In this document: piece by piece, positions 8,144-18,568 of the stretch
Layout: the number at the start of each line of letters is the position of its first letter
Numbering within the stretch: the stretch's first letter is position 1
Translations under genes and position numbers: made by a program
The notes under the pieces: model-generated
What the model saw: only the letters and a program-made list of their open reading frames with translations
What the model was told of the DNA's origin: nothing
Databases searched by the model: none
Source of the DNA: JBBQZO01 sp038207625
GTDB lineage: Bacteria; Pseudomonadota; Gammaproteobacteria; Burkholderiales; Burkholderiaceae_D
Assembly (NCBI GenBank): GCA_038207625.1
Contig: JBBQZO010000013.1
Coordinates: 1 to 64,000, forward strand
DNA length: 64,000 nucleotides
Direction of reading: 5' to 3'

Positions 8144-8184
8144 CCACCAACACCAACACCAACACCAACACCAACACCAACACC
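8144..8184. repeat. Hexanucleotide tandem repeat (ACCAAC)n
   Basis: About seven copies of a 6-bp unit CAACAC/ACCAAC, followed by CGCCAC repeats and a doubled CCATAG. It lies in the 255-bp gap between tRNA-Pro and glmM, where I see no gene. On either strand it would only encode simple dipeptides. Confidence 0.8.
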
Positions 8185-8309
8185 GCCACCGCCATAGCCA
8201 TAGCGATCACCCCCCTGCCCGCGCCGCTCAGTGCACGCGGCCATGGGATCAGCCGACCTCGCGGCGACGGCCCCGGCGACGCGCAAGCCGCTCACCGCGC
8301 CGACAAACT

Positions 8310-9647
8310 TTAGGCGACGACCTTGTCGGCGATGCGGCGCGCCATCGATTCGGCGTCGCGCGCGTCCTTGGCTTCGACCATCACGCGAATCAAAGGTTCG
8401 GTCCCGGAGGCGCGGATCAGTACGCGCCCCGTGTCGCCCAGCTCGCGTTCAACGGCATCTTTTTCGGACACCATCGCCGGCACTTTCTGCCAGTCGAAAC
8501 CGGCCGCCACTTTCAGGTTGATCAGCGTTTGCGGGAACAGCGTCAGGCTGCTGGTGCATTCAGCCAGGCTTTGATTGCTGCGCTGCAAGGCCGACAGCAC
8601 CTGCAGCGCGGAGACGATGCCGTCGCCGGTGGTGTGCTTGTCCAGACACAGCAGGTGGCCGGAGCCTTCGCCGCCGTATAACCAGCCGCGCTCCTGCATC
8701 ACTTCGAGCACGTAGCGGTCGCCCACCTTGGCGCGCGCAAAGCCAACGCCCATTTCCTTGAACTTCACCTCAAGCGCCATATTGGTCATCAAGGTGCCGA
8801 CCGCGCCGGCGACCGGGCCGACGGCCATGCGGTCGCGCACCATCACGTACAGCAGCTCGTCGCCGTTGTACAGGCGCCCGCTGGCGTCGCACATGATCAG
8901 GCGGTCCGCGTCACCGTCGAGCGCGATGCCCAGGTCGGCGCCGTTGGCCAGCACCGCCGCCGACAGGGCCGCCGGCGCGGTGGCGCCGAAGCCGGCGTTG
9001 ATGTTGAAGCCGTCCGGCTTGGCGCCGATGGCGATCACTTCCGCGCCCAGTTCGTGGAACACGTGGGGGGCGATGTGGTAGGCGGCGCCATGCGCGCAGT
9101 CAACGACGATCTTCAGGCCGCGCAGGTCCAGTTCGTTAGGGAAGGTGCTTTTGCAAAACTCGATGTACCGGCCGGCAGCATCGTCCAGGCGCTTGGCGCG
9201 ACCGAGTTTTTCCGGCGAGACGCAGCCCATCGGCTGGTCGATGGCCGCTTCGATTTCCAGCTCGACCTGGTCAGGCAGCTTGGTGCCGTGCTTCGAAAAA
9301 AACTTGATGCCGTTGTCCTGGAACGGGTTGTGTGAGGCGGAGATGACGACCCCGGCCGACAGGCGCAGTGCGCGCGTCAGGTAGGCGATCGCCGGAGTTG
9401 GCATCGGGCCGGCCAGCATCACGTCCACGCCGGCGGCGGCAAAACCCGCTTCCAGCGCCGCCTCGAGCATATAGCCGGAGATGCGCGTGTCTTTGCCGAT
9501 CAGCACCGTAGGCTTGACGGTGGCGCTTTGCGCCTTGGCCAGCACCTGGCCGGCCGCGTATCCCAGGCGCATCACGAAGTCGGGGGTGATCGGGGCCGCA
9601 CCAACCAGACCGCGTATGCCATCGGTACCAAAATATTTACGTGCCAT
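8310..9647 (-). CDS. glmM: Phosphoglucosamine mutase GlmM
   Basis: Converts glucosamine-6-phosphate to glucosamine-1-phosphate for peptidoglycan and LPS precursor synthesis in the cytoplasm. It is 445 aa, a typical GlmM length. It starts MARKYFGTDGIRG, has the phosphoserine motif ISASHNPF (Ser105), the metal-binding DGDADR loop, and the C-terminal phosphate-binding ASGTEPLIRV. I chose ATG 9647 rather than the open frame to 9731 because the family begins here and AGAAGAG lies upstream. It is last in the rlmE-ftsH-folP-glmM series, but an inverted repeat and 244 bp separate it from folP. Confidence 0.97.
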   Translation of the reverse strand: MARKYFGTDGIRGLVGAAPITPDFVMRLGYAAGQVLAKAQSATVKPTVLIGKDTRISGYMLEAALEAGFAAAGVDVMLAGPMPTPAIAYLTRALRLSAGVVISASHNPFQDNGIKFFSKHGTKLPDQVELEIEAAIDQPMGCVSPEKLGRAKRLDDAAGRYIEFCKSTFPNELDLRGLKIVVDCAHGAAYHIAPHVFHELGAEVIAIGAKPDGFNINAGFGATAPAALSAAVLANGADLGIALDGDADRLIMCDASGRLYNGDELLYVMVRDRMAVGPVAGAVGTLMTNMALEVKFKEMGVGFARAKVGDRYVLEVMQERGWLYGGEGSGHLLCLDKHTTGDGIVSALQVLSALQRSNQSLAECTSSLTLFPQTLINLKVAAGFDWQKVPAMVSEKDAVERELGDTGRVLIRASGTEPLIRVMVEAKDARDAESMARRIADKVVA

Positions 9648-9748
9648 GTTGTTCTCTTCTTTTGCTGGAGTTGATTGTTTGTGTACGTGTGAATCAGAAA
9701 TCGTGGACCGTGTCAGCGTTTGCTGCGGCACGGCCCCGGACTTCGAAG

Positions 9749-9815
9749 CGCGAAAGTGGGGTCAGAGCAATTTGCGCCATAAGCCCGCGCAAAGAAACTC
9801 TGACCCCGCTTTCGC
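9749..9815. repeat. REP-like inverted repeat with GGGGTCAGAG ends
   Basis: GCGAAAGTGGGGTCAGAG near 9751-9768 is mirrored by CTCTGACCCCGCTTTCGC at 9798-9815, with about 29 bp between. GGGGTCAGAG-type palindromes are dispersed repeats in many proteobacteria and are often linked to RAYT (IS200-like) transposases. That link is from general knowledge; no transposase is nearby. It sits between folP and glmM and could form a hairpin in the shared transcript. Confidence 0.7.
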
Positions 9816-9891
9816 TACGCCGCTAGTGCGCTAACGGGGTGGCTTCGATTCGTTCAAAATTCTGCAACGCTTGCTCGTTTGCCGATGCGGC

Positions 9892-10740
9892 TTATGCAAA
9901 CGCTGATGCTTGCGGCTGGGCCGCCTGCCAGACGCTCAGCGCATCGACCGTTTCGGCTACATCATGCACCCGCACCAGGCGCGCGCCATGCGCTACCGCA
10001 GCGAGTGCGCCGGCCAGGCTGCCGGCCAGGCGCTGCTCGACCGGCTTGCCGGTCAGCGTGCCGATCATCGACTTGCGCGACAGGCCCGCCAGCAGCGGCA
10101 AATCGAGCGCCGCCTGGATCTGGCCGATGCCGCGCAGCAGCGCTAGATTGTGTTGCTGTGTCTTGCCAAAGCCGAAGCCGGGGTCGATGCATATGCGCTC
10201 GCGCTCGATGCCCGCGCCCAGCAGCGCATCGACGCGCTCGCGCAGGAAGGCGATCACTTCAACCACCACATCGGTGTACTGCGGCTGGTCTTGCATGGTT
10301 TGCGGCGTGGCCTGCATATGCATCACGCACAGCGCGCAGTCGCTGTCGCGCACTGCCGCAATTGCGCCGGGCGCGCGAAAGCCGTTGATGTCGTTGATCA
10401 TGTCGACCCCGGCCAGGATCGCTTCACGCATGACCTGGGGCTTGTAGGTGTCGACCGACAACGCTTTGCCCGATTCGCGCAGCGCGTACAGCACCGGCAG
10501 CACACGGCGCAGTTCGTCGTCCAGCGCCAGGCTGGGCGCGCCGGGGCGGCTTGATTCGCCGCCGATGTCGATCAGGTCGACGCCCTGCCCGATCATCTGC
10601 TCGGCGCGCAGCAGCGCCACTTCCAGCGACTGAAACTGGCCGCCGTCGGAAAACGAATCGGGCGTCACGTTCAGTACGCCCATCACGACGGGACGTCCGA
10701 ACTGAAAACCGAATCGCCCGCATTGCAAATATTGTCGCAT
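9892..10740 (-). CDS. folP: Dihydropteroate synthase FolP
   Basis: Condenses 6-hydroxymethyl-7,8-dihydropterin pyrophosphate with p-aminobenzoate in folate synthesis; the sulfonamide target. The 282-aa TIM barrel shows GVLNVTPDSFSDGG near residue 21, DIGGESSRPGA near 58, NDINGF near 117, DPGFGFGKT near 190, and the C-terminal VRVHDVAETVDA. These are the standard pterin- and pyrophosphate-binding loops. It starts at ATG 10740. It follows ftsH in the same direction after 117 bp, with a terminator-like hairpin between. Confidence 0.97.
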   Translation of the reverse strand: MRQYLQCGRFGFQFGRPVVMGVLNVTPDSFSDGGQFQSLEVALLRAEQMIGQGVDLIDIGGESSRPGAPSLALDDELRRVLPVLYALRESGKALSVDTYKPQVMREAILAGVDMINDINGFRAPGAIAAVRDSDCALCVMHMQATPQTMQDQPQYTDVVVEVIAFLRERVDALLGAGIERERICIDPGFGFGKTQQHNLALLRGIGQIQAALDLPLLAGLSRKSMIGTLTGKPVEQRLAGSLAGALAAVAHGARLVRVHDVAETVDALSVWQAAQPQASAFA

Positions 10741-10782
10741 CTAGTCCTACCTGGTTGCTGGCGCACGCAGGCGCACAAAGCA

Positions 10783-10810
10783 AAAGGGCGAGGATCGCTC
10801 CTCACCCTTT
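10783..10810 (-). terminator. Terminator-like hairpin between ftsH and folP
   Basis: On the minus strand AAAGGGTGAGG pairs with TCCTCGCCCTTT, followed by a short T-rich stretch (TTTTGCTTT). It would end or attenuate ftsH transcripts before folP. Confidence 0.6.
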
Positions 10811-10857
10811 GCGCTACAGCCGACACATGCCATTCGACCGCTACGACGTGCCGACGA

Positions 10858-12747
<1,890 letters not shown>

Positions 12748-12986
12748 GAAAACTCCTTCGATGCAGGCGCATCTGATACCTATTCTAGAAAGCCGATTTT
12801 ACCCGCAATAAGCAAGCAGTGCCACGCACGCCCGTGCGCAACGGCTAAAAAACCACGATGGTGGCCTGCGACTCTGTACCAAAGACTGGCCGATATGATA
12901 ACTCGGCCGCGCGCACAAAGCCGGGAATGCCAGCGGCGCTCCAACCTGCAAACGCCCCTCCCTGCATTGATGTGCGGCTCAATGCC

Positions 12987-13673
12987 TTAAATATCAAGAG
13001 GCGAATCATCCTCCAGAGCACGATTATTTACCGACGGATTCTTCACGCCGCGTCCCAGCAAGAAAATCTCGGACGATTTGTCGCGACTGGCCTTGGGCTT
13101 CTTCTGCACCACGATCTTGAATTCGGCGCGAAACTTTTCCACAATCTGGCTGTAGCCGGTGCCGTTGAAGCATTTCACCAGCAAGGAACCGGACGGCTTC
13201 ATGTGAAACTGGGCAAATTCAATGGCCAGATCGATCAGATGCTCCATGCGCGCGGCGTCGGCCGTGGCGATGCCCGACAAATTGGGCGCCATATCCGACA
13301 GCACCAGATCGACCTTGCGGCCGGCCAGCAACACATCGAGCTCGCGCAGCACGCGCGCCTCGCGGAAGTCGCCCTGGATGAAATGCATGTCGGCGATCGG
13401 CTCCATCGGCAGCATGTCGAGCCCGATGATGGTGCCGTCGATGCCCCCGCCGTCGGCGCCGGCCAGCTTGCGCCGCACATACTGGCCCCAGCTGCCCGGC
13501 GTGCAGCCCAGGTCGACGATGACCTGGCCCGGCTTGACCAGTTTTTCGCCTTCGTCAATTTCCTTGAGCTTGTAGGCGGCGCGGGCGCGGTAGCCCTCCT
13601 TCTGCGCCAACTTCACATAAGGGTCGTTAATATGGTCGTGCAACCAGTTCTTGTTTAATTTCTTCTTCTTCAT
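12987..13673 (-). CDS. rlmE: 23S rRNA 2'-O-ribose methyltransferase RlmE (FtsJ/RrmJ)
   Basis: Methylates the 2'-OH of U2552 (E. coli numbering) in the 50S A-loop using SAM. The 228-aa Rossmann fold shows the SAM motif VDLGCTPGSWGQ, and the K-D-K-E catalytic set is visible: Lys in DPYVKLA, Asp in LSDMAPN, Lys in LLVKCF and Glu in SSEIFL. ATG 13673 is the family start; the long upstream extension overlaps yhbY antisense and is rejected. No ribosome binding site precedes the ATG, and a -10-like TATTCT only a few bases upstream suggests a leaderless mRNA. Confidence 0.95.
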   Translation of the reverse strand: MKKKKLNKNWLHDHINDPYVKLAQKEGYRARAAYKLKEIDEGEKLVKPGQVIVDLGCTPGSWGQYVRRKLAGADGGGIDGTIIGLDMLPMEPIADMHFIQGDFREARVLRELDVLLAGRKVDLVLSDMAPNLSGIATADAARMEHLIDLAIEFAQFHMKPSGSLLVKCFNGTGYSQIVEKFRAEFKIVVQKKPKASRDKSSEIFLLGRGVKNPSVNNRALEDDSPLDI

Positions 13674-13716
13674 ATCGCGTAGAATACTGCTTTTAAAGGG
13701 ATTATCTAAATACATT
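13674..13716. promoter_or_regulatory. Divergent rlmE/yhbY intergenic region
   Basis: Only 43 bp separate the two start codons. On the minus strand TATTCT (13682-13687) is a -10 candidate for rlmE. On the plus strand the overlapping TAGAAT (13678-13683) is a -10 candidate for yhbY. Their -35 regions would lie inside the opposite gene. Confidence 0.4.
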
Positions 13717-14190
13717 ATGCAAAAACTTACACCCGTCGAGCGCAGCGAACTGCGCGCTGAAGCCCACGCGCTGAAGCCTGTCGTCATCATCGGCGAAGCG
13801 GGCCTGACACCGGCTGTCCTCAAGGAAGTCGCTCTCAGCCTCGATTCACACGGCCTGATCAAGGTTCGCGTGTTCGGTGACGACCGCGAAGCCCGCGTCG
13901 CCATCTACGCTTCGATCTGCGAGCAACTCGATTGCGCGCCGGTCCAGCACATCGGCAAACTGCTGGTGATCTACCGTCCGAAAAAAGAAGTCATCAACGA
14001 AAAAAGCGTCACCCGCGGCAAGGGCATGCGCGAAGTGACCATCGTCAAAGCCAGTGCCAGCGGTACCAAGCGTCCGTCGGTCACCAAGGTCATGATCAAG
14101 GGTAACGAACGCGTCACCGAAGGCGGTTCGATCAAACGCGCAAAACCGCGCCAGAGCAGTGCCAAGAAAAGCGCGTTGGGTAGTAAATAA
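13717..14190 (+). CDS. yhbY: YhbY-type CRM-domain RNA-binding protein
   Basis: Small RNA-binding protein associated with pre-50S ribosomal particles. The CRM domain covers residues about 1-95: LTPVERSELRAEAH, then the GxxG-like IIGEAGLT loop, and KVRVFGDDRE. The remaining 60 residues are a basic Lys/Arg/Ser tail ending KKSALGSK, longer than E. coli YhbY (97 aa) and probably a flexible RNA-binding extension. ATG 13717 starts the conserved domain. It is divergent from rlmE, another 50S maturation gene, as in E. coli. Confidence 0.92.
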   Translation: MQKLTPVERSELRAEAHALKPVVIIGEAGLTPAVLKEVALSLDSHGLIKVRVFGDDREARVAIYASICEQLDCAPVQHIGKLLVIYRPKKEVINEKSVTRGKGMREVTIVKASASGTKRPSVTKVMIKGNERVTEGGSIKRAKPRQSSAKKSALGSK

Positions 14191-14198
14191 GAGCGCGC

Positions 14199-14224
14199 GG
14201 CGGATGGGGACTTCCCCTTCCGCC
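14199..14224. terminator. Hairpin between convergent yhbY and DUF4149 genes
   Basis: GGCGGATGGGGA faces TTCCCCTTCCGCC with a one-base loop offset. It has no clear T tract. Its position between convergent genes fits a bidirectional transcription stop. Confidence 0.5.
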
Positions 14225-14298
14225 ATACAGTTGCTGGCCGGGCTTTATGCAGGCGGGCAGCATGTTTCCGTCGTCCGCAAGACGACGCCCTGCTCCAC

Positions 14299-14745
14299 CT
14301 AAGTGTGTTTCGCGACCAACCAGCCCGCGAGCACGCTCTGGACCAGGTAGATCACACTCGACACACCGTGCAAGACACCGAATTCGGTCTTGGCGGCACT
14401 TGCCATCACCCCGCTCGGGCCCGCCGCTTCACGCAGCGCGGCCATCACGGGTTGTAATCCAAAATGAATCACCAGGGTACACGACAACATCGCCAGCGCC
14501 AGCACGCTTGCGCTGCGGCGATGGCGCGCGTCCAGGTTTTTGGCGCTATACAGCAGCGCCAGCAGCACCAGCGCGCAGACGATCGACAGCCACGCTTCGC
14601 TGCGAAACATGCTGGCGGCAACGGTGCCGGCCAGCACGCGGTCTGACAGCGTCAGGAACAGCGTCGGCGCCACCAGGTAGCCCACCGTCCACAAACTGCC
14701 GGCCCACAGCGTGGCGACCAGCAGGCGGACCCGGGTGTGCCACAT
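14299..14745 (-). CDS. DUF4149 membrane protein
   Basis: A 148-aa inner-membrane protein of unknown function, recognisable as DUF4149. Four hydrophobic segments are visible: about 6-30, 52-70, 80-100 and 122-145. The segment LWAGSLWTVGYLVAPTLF near the N terminus is typical of the family. The start ATG overlaps the greA stop by one base (TGATG), so it is translationally coupled to greA. Confidence 0.85.
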   Translation of the reverse strand: MWHTRVRLLVATLWAGSLWTVGYLVAPTLFLTLSDRVLAGTVAASMFRSEAWLSIVCALVLLALLYSAKNLDARHRRSASVLALAMLSCTLVIHFGLQPVMAALREAAGPSGVMASAAKTEFGVLHGVSSVIYLVQSVLAGWLVAKHT

Positions 14746-15224
14746 CAGATGTAGCGCACCTGAAGGATTTCGTATTCGCGCGGGCCGGACGGCGCCTGCA
14801 CCTCGACGACGTCGCCGGCATACTTGCCGATCAGCGCGCGCGCGATCGGCGAGGTCACCGACACCTTGGCCATTTTCAGGTCCGCTTCGTCCAGACCAAC
14901 GATCTGATAAGTGACTTTCTGACCATTTTCCAGGTCTTCCAGGTCGACCGTCGAGGCGAACACGACGCGCCCTTCGGCGTCCAGCGTGGTCGGGTCGATG
15001 ATCTGGGCGGCCGACAGCTTGCCGTCCAACTCGGCGATGCGTCCTTCGACAAACGCCTGGCGCTCCTTGGCGGCGTCGTACTCGGCGTTTTCGGACAGGT
15101 CGCCGTGCGAGCGCGCCTCGGAGATCGCGTCGATGACGATGCGGCGCTCTTTGGTCTTCAGCTGATGCAACTCGGCCTTGAGGAGTTCGGCGCCAAATTT
15201 GGTAAGTGGGACGGTTGAGTTCAT
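14745..15224 (-). CDS. greA: Transcription elongation factor GreA
   Basis: Rescues backtracked RNA polymerase by stimulating transcript cleavage through the secondary channel. The 159-aa product has an N-terminal coiled coil (residues 1-75) with the tip motif GDLSENAEY, which carries the acidic residues that act in the active site, followed by a C-terminal FKBP-like domain ending YEILQVRYI. Length and motif match GreA rather than GreB. It lies downstream of carB, but a strong hairpin separates them, so it probably has its own promoter. Confidence 0.96.
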   Translation of the reverse strand: MNSTVPLTKFGAELLKAELHQLKTKERRIVIDAISEARSHGDLSENAEYDAAKERQAFVEGRIAELDGKLSAAQIIDPTTLDAEGRVVFASTVDLEDLENGQKVTYQIVGLDEADLKMAKVSVTSPIARALIGKYAGDVVEVQAPSGPREYEILQVRYI

Positions 15225-15277
15225 GTCTATCTGCTATCTACTGGGTTATCGGTCGAATCTGCTCTACCAAGCGAAAA

Positions 15278-15316
15278 CCACAGAGGCCGCACTGGACAAC
15301 GGTGCGAGCTCTGTGG
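15278..15316 (-). terminator. Rho-independent terminator after carB
   Basis: On the minus strand CCACAGAG and CTCTGTGG form an outer stem, with an inner CTCGCACC/GTGCGG stem. TTTT follows directly. It lies 21 bp beyond the carB stop and ends the carAB transcript before greA. Confidence 0.8.
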
Positions 15317-15336
15317 CTAAGAGTGCTGCGAAAGGC

Positions 15337-18300
15337 TTAGTTTAAGGTTTTATGCAGACCTTGTAAATCATAGACGTGCATCTCGTCGAGATGACGCATG
15401 CCTTCGACCGCCGCTTCCGCACCGGCGATGGTGGTGTAGGTGGTCGAACGGGCCGCCAGCGCCGAGGTACGGATCGCGCGCGAATCGATGATGGCGCTGC
15501 GCTTTTCTTCGACCGTGTTGATCACCAGCGCGATTTCATGATTTTTGATCATGTCGACGATGTGTGGACGGCCTTCGATCTTCTTGTTCACTGGCGTGAC
15601 CGGGATGCCGGCGGCGGAGATGACCGCAGCCGTGCCCTTGGTGGCGACAACGGTGAAGCCCATCTCGACCAGGTCGCGCGCCACTTTTACGGCGCGCGGC
15701 TTGTCGGACGCCTTGACCGACATGAACACCTTGCCCGACGTCGGCAACTGCACGCCGGCGCCCAACTGCGACTTGACGAAGGCTTCGCCAAAGGTCATTC
15801 CCACGCCCATCACTTCACCGGTCGACTTCATCTCAGGTCCGAGAATGGTGTCGACGCCGGGGAATTTAACGAACGGGAACACCGCTTCCTTGACGCTGAA
15901 ATATGGCGGAATGATCTCTTTGGTGATGCCCTGCGAGGCGAGCGACTGGCCCACCATGCAACGCGCGGCGATCTTGGCCAGTTGCAGACCGGTCGCCTTG
16001 GACACGAAGGGCACGGTGCGCGAGGCACGCGGGTTCACTTCCAGCACGAACACGATGTCTTGCATGACGCCGTCGACTTCCTGGCGCTGGATCGCGAACT
16101 GCACGTTCATCAGGCCGATCACGTTCAGGCCCTTGGCCATCAGCGAGGTCTGGCGCTTCAGTTCCGCGATCGTGTCAGGGGCCAGCGAGTACGGTGGCAG
16201 CGAGCAGGCCGAGTCGCCCGAGTGCACGCCAGCTTGCTCGATGTGCTCCATCACGCCGCCGATAAACGTCGTTTCGCCGTCGGAAATGCAATCGACGTCG
16301 CACTCGATGGCGTCGTTCAGGAAGCGGTCCAGCAGCACAGGCGAATCGTGCGACACCTTGACCGCTTCGCGCATGTAGCGCTCCAGGTCGCGCTGTTCGT
16401 GCACGATTTCCATCGCGCGCCCGCCCAGCACGTACGAAGGACGCACCACCAGCGGGTAGCCGATTTCCTGCGCCAGACGCAGCGCATCTTCTTCGGTGCG
16501 CGCGGTGCGGTTAGGCGGCTGACGCAGGCCCAGCGTGTGCAGCATCTGCTGGAAACGCTCCCGGTCTTCGGCGGCGTCAATCATGTCCGGCGAGGTACCG
16601 ATGATCGGCACGCCGTTCTTTTCCAGGTCCAGTGCGAGTTTTAACGGGGTCTGGCCGCCGTACTGCACGATCACGCCGACTGGCTTTTCGATGGCGACGA
16701 TTTCCAGCACGTCTTCTAGCGTCAGCGACTCAAAATACAGGCGGTCGGAGGTGTCGAAGTCGGTCGACACGGTCTCGGGATTACAGTTGACCATGATGGT
16801 CTCGTAGCCGTCTTCGCGCATCGCCAGCGCCGCGTGTACGCAGCAGTAGTCGAACTCGATACCCTGGCCAATGCGGTTCGGACCACCGCCCAGCACCATG
16901 ATTTTTTTCTTGTCGGTCGGCTTCGCTTCGCACTCTTCGTCATAGGTCGAGTACATGTAGGCGGTGTCGGTCGAAAACTCGGCCGCGCAGGTGTCGACGC
17001 GCTTGTACACCGGACGCACGCCCAGCGCATGGCGCTTTTCGCGCACGGCCGTGTCGGTCGTTTTGAGCAGCTTGGCCAGACGACGGTCGGCGAAACCTTT
17101 TTGCTTTAACTTGTACAGCAGCGCCTTGTCGATCAGGTCCAGCGACTGGGTTTCCAGCCACAATTCGATGTCGACGATTTCCTTGATCTGGATGAGGAAC
17201 CACGGGTCGATGTGCGTGAGCTGATGCACTTCTTCCATCGTGAAGCCCTGGGCGAACGCGTCGCCCACGTACCAGATGCGGTCCGGACCCGGCTCGCCCA
17301 GCTCTTCTTCGAGCTTTTCGCGGTCCTGGGTTTTTTCGTTCATGCCGTCCACGCCCACTTCCAGGCCGCGCAGGGCTTTCTGGAACGATTCCTGGAACGT
17401 GCGACCGATCGCCATCACTTCGCCGACCGATTTCATTTGCGTCGTCAGGTGGTGGTCGGCAGTCGGGAATTTTTCGAACGTGAAACGGGGGATCTTGGTG
17501 ACGACGTAATCGATCGACGGCTCAAACGAGGCCGGGGTCGCGCCGCCGGTGATCTCGTTGCGCAGTTCGTCAAGCGTGTAGCCGACCGCCAGCTTGGCGG
17601 CGATTTTCGCGATCGGAAAACCGGTCGCTTTCGAGGCCAGCGCGGACGACCGCGACACGCGCGGATTCATCTCGATGACGATCATGCGTCCGTCGGCCGG
17701 GTTGATCGAGAACTGCACGTTCGAGCCGCCCGTGTCCACGCCGATTTCGCGCAGCACAGCCAAACTCGCATTGCGCATGATCTGGTATTCCTTGTCGGTG
17801 AGCGTTTGCGCCGGCGCGACCGTGATCGAGTCGCCCGTGTGCACGCCCATCGGATCGAGGTTTTCGATCGAGCAGATGATGATGCAGTTGTCCGCCTTGT
17901 CGCGCACCACTTCCATCTCGTACTCTTTCCAACCGATCAGCGACTCTTCGATCAACAGTTCTTTGGTCGGCGACGCTTCCAGACCGCGCTTGCAGATCGT
18001 TTCAAACTCTTCTTCGTTGTAAGCGATCCCGCCGCCGGTGCCGCCCATCGTGAACGACGGACGGATGATGACCGGGAAGCCCAGCTCGCGCTGCACGCCC
18101 CACGCCTCGTCCAGGCTGTGCGCCACGCCCGAGGCGGCCGAACCGAGGCCGATCTTGGTCATCGCTTGCTTGAACTTGGAGCGGTCTTCCGCCTTGTCGA
18201 TCGCTTCTGGCGAGGCGCCGATCAGCTCGACGTTGTACTTGGCCAGCACGCCGTTGTTGTGCAGGTCCAGCGCGCAGTTAAGCGCGGTCTGTCCGCCCAT

Positions 18301-18567
18301 GGTCGGCAGGATCGCGTCGGGACGCTCCTTGGCGATGATGCGCTCGACGACTTTCCACGTGATCGGCTCGATGTAGGTCACATCGGCCATTTCCGGGTCG
18401 GTCATGATGGTGGCCGGGTTGCTGTTGACGAGGATGACCTTGTAGCCTTCTTCGCGCAGCGCCTTGCATGCCTGGGCGCCGGAGTAGTCAAACTCGCAGG
18501 CCTGGCCGATGATGATCGGACCTGCGCCGATGATCAGGATGCTTTTAATATCTAAACGTTTTGGCAT
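15337..18567 (-). CDS. carB: Carbamoyl-phosphate synthase large subunit CarB
   Basis: Makes carbamoyl phosphate from bicarbonate, ammonia and two ATP for arginine and pyrimidine synthesis. At 1076 aa it is full length. It contains two homologous ATP-grasp halves, starting at ILIIGAGPIIIGQACEFDYS and again at MVLGGGPNRIGQGIEFDYC (about residue 560), an oligomerisation region between them, and a C-terminal MGS-like allosteric domain from about 935. The start lies one base after the carA stop, so the two subunits are translated together. Confidence 0.98.
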   Translation of the reverse strand: MPKRLDIKSILIIGAGPIIIGQACEFDYSGAQACKALREEGYKVILVNSNPATIMTDPEMADVTYIEPITWKVVERIIAKERPDAILPTMGGQTALNCALDLHNNGVLAKYNVELIGASPEAIDKAEDRSKFKQAMTKIGLGSAASGVAHSLDEAWGVQRELGFPVIIRPSFTMGGTGGGIAYNEEEFETICKRGLEASPTKELLIEESLIGWKEYEMEVVRDKADNCIIICSIENLDPMGVHTGDSITVAPAQTLTDKEYQIMRNASLAVLREIGVDTGGSNVQFSINPADGRMIVIEMNPRVSRSSALASKATGFPIAKIAAKLAVGYTLDELRNEITGGATPASFEPSIDYVVTKIPRFTFEKFPTADHHLTTQMKSVGEVMAIGRTFQESFQKALRGLEVGVDGMNEKTQDREKLEEELGEPGPDRIWYVGDAFAQGFTMEEVHQLTHIDPWFLIQIKEIVDIELWLETQSLDLIDKALLYKLKQKGFADRRLAKLLKTTDTAVREKRHALGVRPVYKRVDTCAAEFSTDTAYMYSTYDEECEAKPTDKKKIMVLGGGPNRIGQGIEFDYCCVHAALAMREDGYETIMVNCNPETVSTDFDTSDRLYFESLTLEDVLEIVAIEKPVGVIVQYGGQTPLKLALDLEKNGVPIIGTSPDMIDAAEDRERFQQMLHTLGLRQPPNRTARTEEDALRLAQEIGYPLVVRPSYVLGGRAMEIVHEQRDLERYMREAVKVSHDSPVLLDRFLNDAIECDVDCISDGETTFIGGVMEHIEQAGVHSGDSACSLPPYSLAPDTIAELKRQTSLMAKGLNVIGLMNVQFAIQRQEVDGVMQDIVFVLEVNPRASRTVPFVSKATGLQLAKIAARCMVGQSLASQGITKEIIPPYFSVKEAVFPFVKFPGVDTILGPEMKSTGEVMGVGMTFGEAFVKSQLGAGVQLPTSGKVFMSVKASDKPRAVKVARDLVEMGFTVVATKGTAAVISAAGIPVTPVNKKIEGRPHIVDMIKNHEIALVINTVEEKRSAIIDSRAIRTSALAARSTTYTTIAGAEAAVEGMRHLDEMHVYDLQGLHKTLN

Positions 18568-18568
18568 A

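Noticed and set aside
12987..13904. Longer rlmE start with a 77-residue N-terminal extension
   Set aside because: The extension runs antisense through yhbY and precedes the conserved MKKKKLNKNW start.
15376..18555. Two long open frames antisense to carB
   Set aside because: carB is complete and conserved; these are composition shadows.
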